Shown in pieces: positions 1 to 12,260 of a stretch of DNA of 64,000 nucleotides (position 1 is its first letter; each line of letters starts with the position of its first letter). The notes beneath the pieces are model-generated. The model had not been told where the DNA came from. It did no database searches and worked only from the letters and a program-made list of their open reading frames with translations. Origin of the DNA: Haliotis asinina (Eukaryota > Mollusca > Gastropoda > Lepetellida > Haliotidae). The DNA lies in contig NC_090291.1 of assembly GCF_037392515.1 (NCBI RefSeq), positions 36,231,001-36,295,000 on the forward strand, given 5' to 3'. The position numbers were made by a program, and so were the translations under genes.

Positions 1-1237
1 GTAGGGATGTAAGGCTGTATGGGTGCAGTTATTTATGACTGTAATACAGTTGTACCAATTTGACTATTTTGTCTAGGAGAATGAACTCAATAAGATGGAC
101 AATGACGGAATACCTAAATTAGGTGAAAGGTACTGAACAAATGGGCAATTAGATTCTGTTGTAAATTCCACACCAGGATAATGATAAAATAATCCCCTAA
201 CTACATCACAAGTGATAACTATTCTGGTCACAATAAGATCACTATAATGAACTTAACCTTCAAGTAAGCACACAATGATAAACTCTACACCATTAAAATG
301 AATGGTATGAGCTAGCATGACAGGTATGTATGTTTGGAGTTTAACAGAGGTAACAACATATATGTGTCTCTCTATTACAGTCCTCATCCAACATTCCAAT
401 CACTCACCTGCGACATCAGTAATATAATCATCCACAGCAGTAATCCCCTGTCCGTGTCCCTTCTTGATCTAAATGCTTCCTAACAACTCCCGTCAGCTCT
501 ACAGTGTGCAGCCAGCACAGACAATCTGGGCTACATACACACTCCGACAGAAATAGGAGCACACCTTTCCTCAACACAAAAACTTCAGCTAGGACTGACA
601 ACTTGGCACAGAAACCACTGGCCTAGACCATCTAAGCAGAGACTGTTGTCAGTGTTTGAAGACAAACTCCCAGCTATTTCGACAGATCCACAATGCCACA
701 TAGAAGAGTGCACCAACCTGGCCGTCTCCACTGCAGCTTACCTGTCTAAACGAGGTGAGTGAGCTCTCTGGTGGATCCAGGTGAAGGTGTACTGACGCCT
801 CTGTGTGGCTCAGCATGAGACGATCGTCAAGCCTGGGTGAGCTTGAGACATCCGCTGTCTCTACCATGAGAAACTGTACACAGTGGAGACGAGGGCTGGA
901 GTTTCTATTTACAATAGAAATATGATGAGAGGTATATTTTTTCATCTAAATACATTCACGATTTAGTGTGTTGCGCATTAGCAATTTATGACTGGAATGT
1001 GAGATTTACATGGCTGATTTGACTTTATGTGGAGGAATTTGTTCAGTTAAGTATGACAAAAAGCTTTGGCAAGGGTTTGGGTGTCAGAGTTTTTTATGAA
1101 TACTATAAATAAAGTAATGCTTTGTGAGAATAAAATATTTTCTTTCTGATATCATATTTCACTATCATAGATATGTGCCATTTTTTCCATAACAGATCAC
1201 ATCAGCAAGGAATGTATTCATAACATGGGTTTCTGTG
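1..1237. other. No recognisable gene
   Basis: AT-rich sequence without a gene I can support. The open frame on the minus strand at 649-945 has no recognisable domain and is probably chance. Confidence 0.5.
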
Positions 1238-1272
1238 TTTGTTTTGTTTTGTTTTGTTTTTTGGTTTTTTTT
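1238..1272. repeat. GTTTT-rich simple repeat
   Basis: A short run of GTTTT units running into a T tract, directly next to the SINE-B copy that follows. Confidence 0.75.
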
Positions 1273-1440
1273 AGCATCGCAGTGTCTCAGCAATATTCCA
1301 GTCAGTCTGTAATACTAAGAGTCTGGACCAGACAATCCAGTGATTAGCAACATTTGATCTGCACAGTTGTTATTCAATGATCTGCATCAACATAGTCAGT
1401 AAACCCAACAACCTGATAAGAACATCAAACATGGATCTTC
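1273..1440 (-). mobile_element. SINE-B copy, diverged
   Basis: The core CTGGACCAGACAATCCAGTG and the CAGCAATATTCCAG block are recognisable on the plus strand, so the element itself reads on the minus strand. The head is degraded and the CTCA tail is missing. Confidence 0.7.
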
Positions 1441-2209
1441 ACTCATGGATTGCTGTGAAATGATAACTCTTGAATATTTGTCAACCATTATCAAAATGCA
1501 TAATTTTAGCAAGTGATTGTGCAATATTCTACAGTAATATGTAAATTAGAAAGATACTGAACATCCCTCAAAAACTCAAACTGAGAATTCCTCACAACTA
1601 TTTATTTCTGATGTATACAAGCATTGAAGTCCAAAGATTATGATGGAGTGTTGTGAAATGCAGCAGAAATCCCATCATATACATTCAGAACCAGGAAACC
1701 TTGTCACTGATAGCTTGAGTACATCCAGCTGCAGGTTATCAAAACATGGTGACACACTATCAACCATGTCACCAACATGATCAGTTCTGACACAGGCAGC
1801 TGTGCATCAAACGTGAACCCCCAAACCCTTCTTTACCTCAGAAAGTGACATGTACTTACATACATGCGACGCCTACAAATACACATACATGTGACGCCTT
1901 GAAATACTGTATTATATCTAGTGTCCCAAGCAGGGGAACATTTTAAGAGGTATTTAGTTGTGAGGTAGTTTGTCATCATTAAATGATCGCTTGAAGGAAA
2001 CGGAAAGCTGACATAGAAGAGGACTTGGGGGGATTTTATTAACTTTGTAGAATTATTGTTCTCAGAATAATGGTAAGGTCATTAATGCTAGGGATATATA
2101 ATAGTAAGTTGAATATGATCAGTTCTATAAACAAAACTAAAAAGATTCACACAATGAATCAGCTTACCAATGAAAACAATCTATGTTAGGTTTTTGAAGG
2201 GATTTAAAA
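1441..2209. other. No recognisable gene
   Basis: No coding or repeat feature that I can support. Confidence 0.5.
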
Positions 2210-2372
2210 GTGAGTGAGTTAAGTTTTACGCCACTTTTAGCAATATTCTGGCAATATCACGGCGGGGGGACACCAGAAAATGGGCTTCACACATTGTACC
2301 CATGTGGGGAATCGAACCCGGGTCTTCGGCGTGACGAGCGAACGCCTTAACCACTACACTACCCACCACCCG
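2210..2372 (-). mobile_element. SINE-A copy, near complete
   Basis: The plus strand begins with GTGAGTGAGTT (the reverse of the CTCA tail) and GCAATATTCTGGCAATATC, and ends with a tRNA-like head. The B-box core reads GGTTCGATTCCCC on the minus strand. It is tRNA-derived and was probably transcribed by RNA polymerase III. Confidence 0.88.
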
Positions 2373-3101
2373 TGATTTAACAGAGATAAAGAGGAACACA
2401 AATGTTTCATTGTTTGTCAAACATTGTTTTGAAGTTAATTAATTCTTATTCTTATGTTAAGTGTTCAACAAATAAGAAGCTGATATTTAAAAAATACATC
2501 TTTGAATAATCTATGTATTTTTTGCAACACTACTGACAAAATGAGCTGAAGAAGTCTCTTGCATCAAAAAGACCATTGAGTCAGTGATGAAAAATAGAAT
2601 ATATTGTTGTAGGGTTGACAATAGACAGAAAATTTGTTCACATGCCTCTGTTACAGGGATCTAGTGGTGAAACAGATCAGCCCCTTGCTACGTGTCTGCC
2701 AGCCACACCCTGCACTTGAACAAGGGTGGGCAGGGAATAGCAGAGACCTGCCAGTAAACCTGTAAGACCTGAAAGTAAACAGGGTGACACTTAGGAATCA
2801 AATATCTGCATGACATCATATGTTGACAGATTATTTCATGTACCAAACCCATTCACAGCCAGTAGTGACTTTGATAGGGTAAAACCCATTCAAAATTCAT
2901 GGGTAGTTGGGTAGGGATTTTGGGTAGAAACATGTCTCTGCTTTGGTTGATGTATTTACTGGCTATACCAAATAGTTAAAAGTTTTGTCCCAACAGCTTT
3001 CCTTTCAAGATATCTTGTATTGCCAGTGTACAATGTATAATTGTTTGTCTGTCTGTCTCTTGATCCATTCGTTCGTTCATTTGTTCGCTTGTTCATTTGT
3101 T
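2373..3101. other. No recognisable gene
   Basis: AT-rich, nothing recognised. Confidence 0.5.
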
Positions 3102-3239
<138 letters not shown>

Positions 3240-3857
3240 ACTGTGCCAGATGTATTGATTTACTTTCAGTTAATGCTTTTACTATTTATTTTTCATAAAA
3301 GATTGGTTTATTTATTTACTGTCAGTGAAAAATTATTAATTTCATTCTTTGTTTGATGGGGTGTAGTGGTGGTGCGAGCACATTTTATTCATAGTATGCT
3401 ACTAATATTCATATTTAAAGAAAATTGAATTTTCACTGTGCAAAACAATGTTCATTGTGCAGTGGCAGCTGAGAACAAACGGTTTCTAAGAACACCAAGT
3501 AGTCAGCTGCTGGTCAGGAGCAAGTGACAACAAACATGCGGTGGTCTGTCTCTGCTACACTCATTGTTATTGACTACTTCAGACACAGACACAACAAGAT
3601 GGTGGACTCCTGATTGTGTCTTTATGGCTTCAAGTCGCCATTTAGTGGACACCTAAAGAGGTGTGGGTTCTGTCTGTCACTAAGGGCTGGTCACCCCTGA
3701 CCACTAGCATTGTCCACTCCACTGCCCATGTTTTGTTAGTTTACTCTATAAGAAACAACGTAAACACATTGTAATCATGCCTGTCAGCTGGAACACTACA
3801 TACCATGTGGCGGACTGAACTGAACCAGTTACTGTACACTGACAGCACTCTCATCCA
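3240..3857. other. No recognisable gene
   Basis: Nothing recognised on either strand. Confidence 0.5.
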
Positions 3858-4035
3858 CAACCTGTGAAGATCTGGGTTAGTATTGATCTTCAGTAACCTG
3901 TACTTGTAAGAAGCGACTAACAGGATCAAGTCATTGGGGTAGAAGACATGGCTGACAAATATGATTGCAACTCAGTTGCTCAGATTGATGCTCATAATCA
4001 CTGGATTGTCTAGTATCATCTTGATTATTCGCAAT
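3858..4035 (+). mobile_element. SINE-B copy, diverged
   Basis: Contains GATCTTCAGTAACC, the GCGACTAAC..GATC block and GATCACTGGATTGTCTAGT-like core in family order. The 3' tail is degraded. Confidence 0.65.
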
Positions 4036-5462
4036 CGCAATAATTTAATTAATAATAATTAATAATTAAAAAAAAATATTTAAACAAGATTAAAAATAAT
4101 TTGCAATAATTTACTGGATTAATGATCAGTACTGTATTATACAGTTATATTATTATGCATCTATCATGCTGTGTAAATATAGGCAACAGGTGCATGTTTT
4201 ATCCCTTAATATTACGGATTAGTCACGGCAACAAGTATGCTTTTCATCATTTGTAATGATTAAGCCCGATTTTCCTTGATATTTTTACATCCAGACACTT
4301 TGTCCTTTACGGAATGGAAACAGAGTGTCAAATACAGAGTCTGAAAGAACACTGTCTGCAAATGTCCACACCAAGAGATCTAACCATGAAACAAAATTTC
4401 AAAACTGCTTCTTTTATATCCATTATACATCACCTTAAGTAAGCAAGATCTTTGTCCCAAGTGAAACAGGAGAGTTGGGTTTAAGCAGATCAGGACTGGA
4501 TAATGTGCCTCTAGTTTCCATCGATGAATAGTGTAATACCACACGATAGATATTCTTGTTCGAGTAAACTGTAGCTAGTCAAATAATGTGTTTACGTCAA
4601 TGGATGTTATACAGTAATATTTACCAGTAGAGGGCATGTGATATATATGTGAAATGTTATATACAGAATTGCCAGAAGTCATTCAATGATCATGAGAAAT
4701 TTCTACTACTTACAGCACTGACAAGACTTGAGTACATACTTAAGTACACATGGAGGTTGTATTAGCACATCTTCTCACAACAAGTAGTCAAGTGGACTGC
4801 ACTGCACTCCATGGCACCAGCTCAAACTCCACCCCTTTGAGGTCAGTCTTCGTCTTCATTTGGCTTTGTCTTCCTTTCAGTTTTGTCTGCTCCGGAGGTC
4901 AGCTAAAAAAAGAACCAGCTAGGAGTATGGACAACACACACAGCCCTTTCCACTTTACTACCACATTTCAAAATGACAATTTTTATAAACTATTTAAACA
5001 GGTGCATCTTATTGAAATAGATATATGTACAAAAGATACTTCACATGTAAGGAATATCTTGGCCTCACACAGATAACTGAAAACAGACATGCAAACACTC
5101 ACATAGTGATGTAATATTTTCCTGACACAAATTAGCATAAAAATGAAAAATAATAAAAGATCCTGTTTCACAGAAATTGTACTGTATTTTTCATTTTTTT
5201 TAGCTCATAATAATTTAATGTTTTTTTTCCATCTTAAAAGTTTAAACATGTTAAAAGATTGTGTTTCACAGAAATTATGTTGCCTTTTTATGTTGATAGT
5301 TTGCTCAAAGCATTTGAGAAAATTGTTTCATGTTAGACCTGCCCCTTGAATGAAGCTTTATATTTTCTCTCCGACACTTAGCACTGTGAGCAGTATAATT
5401 GTGTAAGATATAGAATTTAACAGGTTGGACTTATCTGCCATGGTGATGTCAGTATCAGTATA
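4036..5462. other. No recognisable gene
   Basis: AT-rich. Short open frames at 4750-5076 and 5143-5349 show no known motif, and nothing near them looks like a supported exon. Confidence 0.45.
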
Positions 5463-5593
5463 GTTTTAAGCTGCTTTAGAAATGTTCCAGCAATATCACA
5501 GAGAAATCAGAAATGGGCTTCACACATTGTAGGGAATTGAACCCAGGTCTTTGGTGTGACGAAAGGACACTTTAACAACTAGGTTACCCAAGT
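5463..5593 (-). mobile_element. SINE-A copy, diverged
   Basis: Shows the CCAGCAATATCAC block, the AAATGGGCTTCACACATTG block and the tRNA-like head in reverse orientation. The B box has mutated to GAATTGAACCCAGG on the plus strand. Confidence 0.8.
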
Positions 5594-5849
5594 ACTCTGT
5601 ACAGCTCAAAATTTCATATTCTGTTTGGTATGAACCTGTTTCGCTTGACTGATGAAGCAGGAAATCGACTGTTAATTCTATTAGACTGCAGGATTATAAT
5701 ATTTTCATAATGATATATGTATCTAGTTCTGTAGAGTGAGTGAGTATGGCATTAAGCCTCTTAGATTTGTATTTTTTTGTAGATTAGATGGATTTTGGTT
5801 AAAGCTTGTCTTGAATCAACAGATAAGGTCTTGACAAATATATTTTCAA
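5594..5849. other. No recognisable gene
   Basis: Short intergenic stretch between two SINEs. Confidence 0.5.
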
Positions 5850-6095
5850 GTAACCCATGAAGATCTGCATTAGAACTGGTCTTCAGCAACCCATGCTTGT
5901 TGTTAAAGGCGAAAAACAGTATTGGGTGGTCTGGCTTGCTGACTTGGGTGACATGTCCTGACACCCCAAATCTGTAGGTTGATGCTCATGCTGTTGATCA
6001 CTGGATTGTCTAGTCCAGACTCGATTGTTTGCAGACCGCTGCTGGAATATAGATGGAATATAGCTGAGTGCTGCCTTAACAACAAACCAACAAAT
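5850..6095 (+). mobile_element. SINE-B copy
   Basis: Contains CTTCAGCAACCCATGCTTG, the ..TGGTCTGGCTTGCTGACTTGG block, GATCACTGGATTGTCTAGTC and GACCGCTG followed by the AATATAGCTGAGTGCTGCC tail in family order. Confidence 0.85.
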
Positions 6096-6594
6096 AAACC
6101 TGCAGAGAAGTCTGAGCCTATCAATACGAAACTGTGCCAGCCGTGACTGATGTCTGATTTTAACAAATATACTAAATTTGCAAACTCCAAATTTTCCAAG
6201 AGGCAATGAGACATATATTTCATGTGATCATAATCTTGTATAAGCATTCTGTTCCAGCCTCTTTTAAACTTGTGAAACAACTTATGACAGATCAGAGAGA
6301 CAGCACTGGTCTCTTTCTAGGAGTGAACACAAGTGTCTCATTGTTGTTGGCTGGTTATTCTAGTAGTAGTCTCATTCGCTTTCATTGCAACATGACGATA
6401 TAGGAAACTCGTTCCCATGCCCTTTCCTTTTAAGATATGTCAGTCAGTAAATGATATGAATTCAAGACTAGCCAAGCGTGCGCAAGTTTTGTATATCCCT
6501 GACCCGTCTCTTGCATTACATAGTGTCATTCTAAACTATAAGCCTCTGTCTCACAGCTAGATCCTGTTGCACTATCTTGTCAGCACAAGAACAT
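6096..6594. other. No recognisable gene
   Basis: Overlapping short open frames on both strands, none with a recognisable domain. Confidence 0.5.
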
Positions 6595-6751
6595 CATTTA
6601 CCCTCACTTCCTTACACGAGACCTTTTTAATCTGGACCTTTCTAATAAGAACCTCATTAATGTGGACCTCTCCAATAAGGGCCTGATTTATGGGAAATGT
6701 TTCTAATACATATGATTACACTATGCCATTTAGAAAGTGGTCAAATGTAAA

Positions 6752-6985
6752 ATATGTTACATTTGGGATTACACATTCTTAGTAAAGTACAAATACAAGT
6801 ACTTTTTTGAGTTGAGTCCCATCTGGGATTCGAACCCACACCCTCAGAGCCAGGCACCTCATCGCCAGCACACAAAGTCAGCTGCCTAACCTGCCCAGCC
6901 AGTCAGACAACTGGTAGCCTAGACTGCTTTTGTACTTTACTAAGATATTGTAATCCCAAATACAACATATGTTACTCTCTAATAA
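6752..6985. mobile_element. MITE-like element with ~45-bp inverted ends
   Basis: The left end (about 6755-6800) contains TTTGGGATTACA and CTTAGTAAAGTACAAA. The right end (about 6930-6980) carries the reverse complements TTTGTACTTTACTAAG and TGTAATCCCAAATACA. Between them lies a tRNA-like segment whose minus strand contains GGGTTCGAATCCCA, a good B box. No transposase is encoded. Confidence 0.72.
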
Positions 6986-7072
6986 GGACATCAGTAATGT
7001 AGACCATTCCAATTAGAGCTTAATCTGTGGAAACCTTTCTAATAAGGACCTCAGTACTGTGGACCTCATTAC

Positions 7073-7203
7073 TGTCAGGCTTGCTGACTTGCTTGTTGTG
7101 TTGCAATTTGATACTCTTGATTGTCTGGTCCAGACTCAAATATATATAAACCTGTGCCATGATATCACTGAGTGCAGCAATGTGTTAAACAACAAACCAA
7201 CTG
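7073..7203 (+). mobile_element. SINE-B copy, shortened
   Basis: Contains CAGGCTTGCTGACTTG, GATTGTCTGGTCCAGACTC and a degraded GATATCACTGAGTGCAGCA tail block. It sits inside the degenerate ~32-bp array. Confidence 0.7.
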
Positions 7204-7335
7204 GACCTCAGTATTTTGTGGACCTGTATAATATGAACCTAACCAATATTGACATCTAATAACATAATACTGATAAGAAAGTTGCTAATGTGCACCTACT
7301 TCCTTTTCACTGTGGGCCTGCATATTGGGATTTTA

Positions 7336-7679
7336 TTTAATACAAATATCTTTCCAGACCTCTATAATGTGAAATTCCTTTGAGTGGACAGCACAGATGC
7401 AAAGTCCTTACTCCAAATCATTTCACAGGTCAACCTCTCACATGAGATTACATTAAAGGAGACATGTGCCTATTTCAATGTAATAACATAAAGTCACATG
7501 TACAAAACCTCTAGAAAGTGATCAAATATATCAATATGTATGAAACAATGAGATGAAACTAGATGAGAGTAAAATATGACAACACAACAACATATGACAA
7601 CAATGCGATAGTGAGACCAGACAACAGAAACAACCGACAAGGCAATGCGACAATAATACAAGCTGACAATGTGACCAGA
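7336..7679. other. No recognisable gene
   Basis: Nothing supported. Minus-strand open frames here run into the adjacent minisatellite. Confidence 0.5.
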
Positions 7680-8115
7680 GAACAGCACAACAATGTAACA
7701 ATGTGACCACATGTCAGTGTGAGAGTGTGACGTGATAGACACATAACCACAAGATAACCCAACAATGTAACTATGTGAGAACATGATCACATGTGAATGT
7801 GACAATGTGACCACAAGATAACCCAACAATGTAACCGTGAAACAATGTGACCACATGTGAATGTGACAATGTGACCTGTGAGACACATAACCACAAGATA
7901 ACCCAACAATGTAACCATGTAACAATGTGACCACATGTGAATGTGACAATGTGACCTTTGAGACACACAACCACAAGATAACGCAAGAATGTAACAATGT
8001 GACCTGTGAGACACATAACCACAAGATAACCCATCAATGTAACCGTGTAACAATGTGACCACATGTCAGTGTGATAATGTGACCTGTGAGACACATAACC
8101 ACAAGATAACCCAAC
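7680..8115. repeat. 80-bp minisatellite
   Basis: About five tandem copies of an ~80-bp unit containing ACAATGTGACCACATGTG and ACACATAACCACAAGATAAC. One copy (near 7980-8030) is shortened by an internal deletion. Several overlapping minus-strand open frames (7494-8094) are products of this repeat and are not genes. Confidence 0.92.
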
Positions 8116-8969
8116 ATCACAGTATATATGTATTGGTTAAACTGTCTTCAAATGTTTTATTTCATTCTAAGGCTGACAATGCGACACAGCTTACTGTACA
8201 ACTGCATCTACAGAGCAATACTAGAGTGTGTGAGTGAGTTAAGAATTTAAGTCCCAAAACAACGCCATTCATTTAATCTGTAGGTATCGGTTTAGTTCTG
8301 ACCAGCCAAGAATCATCAAAGGCTAAAAAGCAAAATATCTTTGTATTAGAATTCAAAACCGCTTTATTTTCTTTTTCTGTGCTGCTTTGAGTAAAGTTAA
8401 TGGATACATATATGTCTATAATATCCTCCTACAACAAAGGAGTATAATTGATTTCTCAAGCAAGATAACAGCTCAATATTTCCCACACATATAATATCTA
8501 TGACACAAATAGTATGAACAACAACTGAGCAGTAAAATACAAGTATAATTTGATCTAGCTCGGACACAACTACCTCCACCCTAGTGGGTATAATTATGTC
8601 GTCATTTCTCACCTGAACGACCCATGCTTGACTGGAGGACAATACAGTTGTATAAGACAGGTGATTGGATGCAGACTATTTTGGTACTTGAACGGTCAGG
8701 CTTCAATGACTCCTTCGTGTCCGACTTTTCTTCCCACATTGAGGAAGAACTGACTTGAACTGATTAGTGACAATTAAACACATGACATACATGCTAGAGT
8801 GGATGAAGTGAAAAAATTAGACTTCAGCTCATTTGCATTTTTTCAAAGATTATAAAATTGTTTTTCAATATTGAGGGATGTATTTAGGATTGCAGTCTAA
8901 ATTGATCTATTTGTTAATTTTCCTTAAGGGACCATTCATAATATAATTTATAGTTGAGGTGAGGTATGG
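8116..8969. other. No recognisable gene
   Basis: Apart from a GTGAGTGAGTTAA fragment near 8228 (a retroelement tail), nothing is recognised. Confidence 0.5.
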
Positions 8970-9000
8970 GAGAGAGAGAGAAAGAGAGAGAGAGAGAGAA
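8970..9000. repeat. (AG)n microsatellite
   Basis: About 15 AG units with one AAA interruption. Confidence 0.92.
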
Positions 9001-10183
9001 GGAATGTGAGGGGGAGTAATTTGACCCCAATGCATGTCAAGCAAGTACAAAGTCAAAGGCAGACCTTAAAGTGCATGTGTACAAAATCCTCCCCAACCTC
9101 CCCAGAACAAAATGGGTTACTTCCACCTAAAATCAACACACAATAAATTATGAACAGTCCCTTAGTCTCAAATTTTCTTGAAGATTAAGAAATTGTCATT
9201 CAAATTTATCAGTTTATAATTTGGACAGTATATCACCCTCTAACCTGCTTTAAAGAGATATTTGATAAACAAGTAAGATTTTATAGGCATCAAACTATGA
9301 GTGCAGCCTTAAACACAGGGACCAAATGTGGGTTTTTGACATAATAATGGTTAAAGGTGCTGTTGTATAAACCTTAGCAGTAAGACTGACTTAAGTCTAT
9401 GTTGAGTTATGGGATCGCCTTACTCACCTTAACGCTAAGATCGCATAGTACACTATGAACTACCACTAAGTGCGTCTGTTGTAAGCACGACAGCGTTTCA
9501 GTGTTGTTTTGCCCTTTCACCCACAGTTTACCAGCCACACCCAACCGGATGTGAATAATCTGAACCAGACAATCAAGTGATTTTATTACCAGCAATGGTT
9601 CATGCCAAAGACGAACGTTGACCAAGTCACTGACCATTATCGCCCCAAGACGGACACCATTTGCTATGCTTTACATCACGATTCCAGACCAGCAGGAATC
9701 AAAGCACTCTTGGCTTTTTACATAACCCTTAAGTCGGACATCACGTTGTGTCCTGTGATTTAATTTGGTCATTATTACTCAGTATTTTGCTTCCGAGCTT
9801 TGATGAGTCTGGTCGCACCTTTATAAGGACAAGATTTTACGCGTCTAGCACCGATGGTTAGAATCACCAGTATCGTGAACCAAGACGACGAGAACACTCT
9901 ATCATTGTAAGAATACGGTTCTCAACAGGTTTTTCTTTTCTAGACAAATGTTAGGTCGGTCGAAACTGTTTTTAGGATACAGTATCTAGAACAGAAACAC
10001 CGCCAAGACGTAAGCTCTCGAGAGGGGCGAAGTTTCTTAAGGTTGAAGCCTATTTTGTCTGAGAAGCAAAATATAATACTGGGATTCTGTTGATGTTAAC
10101 GCCGTAAAGGTTTGGTAAAACTGATTATAGTAACAGCTGCATATTATTTTCATTTGTCTCTATGTTCAGTGAGTGTCTTTTTG
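9001..10183. other. No recognisable gene
   Basis: Around 9360-9650 the text CTTAACGCTAAGATCGCATAG and a weak CTGAACCAGACAATCAAGTG suggest old interspersed-repeat remnants. No gene is supported. Confidence 0.45.
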
Positions 10184-10325
10184 AGTGAGTGAATTTTAAT
10201 TTTACGTCGCTTTTAGCAATATTCCAGCAATATCACCAGCTCGTTTCATCCGCGTGGGGACTCGAACCCGGGTCTTCGGTGTGATGGGCGAAGGCTTTAA
10301 ATAATTACCAGGCTATATTACCTCT
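10184..10325 (-). mobile_element. SINE-A copy
   Basis: GAGTGAGTGAA, TTTTACGTCGCTTTTAGCAA, and GGGACTCGAACCCGGGTC followed by TTCGGTGTGATGGGCGAA give the family order in reverse. Confidence 0.85.
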
Positions 10326-10520
10326 CCCGATAGTCTATAGAAGCACTGTTGCTTGGTACATTTCATCGATTCAGTGTTTTATGATTTAAAAAGAAATTTT
10401 AAAAATTAAAAAAATGACACATCACTGTTCGGATGTTCAAAATGACAGACACCAAAGTGACATCTTGCATACTATATACTATATATCGTTGTGTATTTAC
10501 CACAGAGCTACAGTGATTCA

Positions 10521-10660
10521 GTTGGGCTTCAGTAACATTCTAGCAATATCACGGCGAGGGACACCAGAAATGGTCTTCATGCATTTTACAATGTGAGGAA
10601 TCGAACCCGAACCTTCCGCTTCGAGAGCGAACGCTTTAACCACCAGGCCACACTCCGGTC
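10521..10660 (-). mobile_element. SINE-A copy
   Basis: Contains TCTAGCAATATCACGGCGAGG, GACACCAGAAATGG and GAATCGAACCCGAACC, ending in GAACGCTTTAACCACCAGGC (tRNA-like head on the minus strand). Confidence 0.85.
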
Positions 10661-10904
10661 TATCAGAACTACAGACTTATTACAAAAGGGTGCATGCATC
10701 TGAGGTTGAGAACCCCTAGGAAAGAAACAAACCTTTTCTTTTTACATGCATATTTTATGAGTGGCTGGGCACGCCTACCCCTTGTCATCACCCAGTGTCA
10801 TTGCCGAGTTTCCCTGAACACCTATACAGTTGTTATCATAACCTTTTCTCCCTATTGAGTCTGTGTCATCGCATAACAATGACTGATTCTCTCTGATGTT
10901 CTCG
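10661..10904. other. No recognisable gene
   Basis: Short spacer between SINE copies. Confidence 0.5.
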
Positions 10905-11071
10905 TTTCATATTTCTCGTGTGGGGTAATCTTCGTCACACCGAAGACCGGGGTTCGTTTCTTCTCATGGGTAACATGTGTGAAACCCATTTCTGGTGTCT
11001 CTCTCCACGATATTGCTTGAATATTTCTAAAAGCGGCGTAAAACCATACACACTCACTCATGTGTCCTCAT
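10905..11071 (+). mobile_element. SINE-A copy
   Basis: Ends in AAAAGCGGCGTAAAACCATA plus CACTCACTCA. The tRNA-like part is degraded but keeps CACCGAAGACCGGGGTTCG. Confidence 0.85.
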
Positions 11072-11082
11072 TGATAACGGAG

Positions 11083-11150
11083 TGAGTGAGTTAATATTTT
11101 GTGTCACATCTATCATATTGCAGCCACATCCTGACGAGATATTGATCAAG
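11083..11150 (-). mobile_element. LINE 3'-tail fragment
   Basis: GTGAGTGAGTTAATATT followed by TGTGTCACATCTATC and a degraded GCAGCCACATCCTGACGAGA correspond to the last ~70 bp of the LINE family described at 45.7-49.6 kb. Confidence 0.6.
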
Positions 11151-12000
11151 GACATTCCAATACATATGGCAAATAGATTTCTCTCGTCCGGTTTTTAAAG
11201 ATACAGCACAGAATATTGTGGATTTTAACATTTTGTGTTCAAGAAATACAAACTCACATCAGGTGAGTAAAGAGCAAAGACGTACGAAACGAGGTCTTCC
11301 TTAGAACCATTAAGAGGAAGGCATCCACAAATTCATTCCTTAAAGTGCATCACAAATGTCAATCAAAGATATTTTCATGTTCACTTTGTATATACTAAAC
11401 AAACTTACATTAGTGCCAGAAAGTTGAAAACACATTTCAGATGGTATCAGTTTGACGGTATTGTATGGCAGGTGCCCGAGGGAAGAGGCCATTGTGCCAT
11501 AATTTAGAAGTCAATGAGAGATGATATGGTTCGGATCTGCAGTGTAATGACCCACTGACCCACCTAACCATTTATCCAACTTCCATACCCCAGACAGTAC
11601 CAGGTCCCGCCTCGTTTATACCAACATTCCTTGCATTCAGTCAGATAAATGAAATTTTGCGTTTTTACTTCATTGTGATATTCTTTTTATGGTAACCTGG
11701 GTTCATTTGCCTGTGGCTGTTTGGTTTTGATGATATCCATTAACAATCTAAATGTTTTTTATTGACTACGGATCTATGGCAGTGATGAGGCATCACATCT
11801 ATAATTGGGTCACTGTACGCCCGTTATTATTTCTGGAAACATTATGTATTCGGAGGTGACTTTTTTGTTTAAAATATATAAGAGTTAGTTCTCGGAACTT
11901 TGACTTTAATATCCGGGTACTCTGCCTCGGTAAAACTATGAGATTAAGGGGAATGGCACTTTAAAGTGCGTACCGTGTTCGGACACTTTATACTAATTAC
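11151..12000. other. No recognisable gene
   Basis: Nothing recognised. Confidence 0.5.
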
Positions 12001-12147
12001 GGGGAGATGGGTCTTGTAGTGAAAGCGCTCAGCCGTCACGTTGAAGATCCGGATTCGATTCCTACATGGGTAGAATATGTGAAGTTTCTGATGTCCCCAA
12101 TATGGAATATTGCTAAACGTTGCGTAAAACTATATTCACTCACTCAT
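12001..12147 (+). mobile_element. SINE-A copy
   Basis: Head GGGGAGATGGGTCTTGTAGT, B-box-like GATTCGATTCCTACATGGG, then TGGAATATTGCTAAACGTTG and a CACTCACTCA tail. Confidence 0.85.
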
Positions 12148-12260
12148 ACTGATTACGACTTACAATGATTACTTTATCACGATACGAAAGTAATAACGGG
12201 TCTGTAGATCACCAGCAAAACAGGATAAGATAAGTACACTATCGGCTGACACGCCTGCAT

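Larger units (their letters stand above)
6595..7335. repeat. Degenerate ~32-bp tandem repeat, split by insertions
   Basis: Diverged units with the pattern TCTAATAAGGACCTCAxTAATGTGGACC occur at about 6600-6710, 6975-7072 and 7204-7330. The array is interrupted by the inverted-repeat element at 6752-6985 and the SINE-B at 7073-7203, so those insertions are younger than the array. Confidence 0.6.

Noticed and set aside
7494..8094. Several long overlapping minus-strand frames
   Set aside because: All lie in the 80-bp minisatellite and occur in more than one phase, which shows that repetition and not coding keeps them open.
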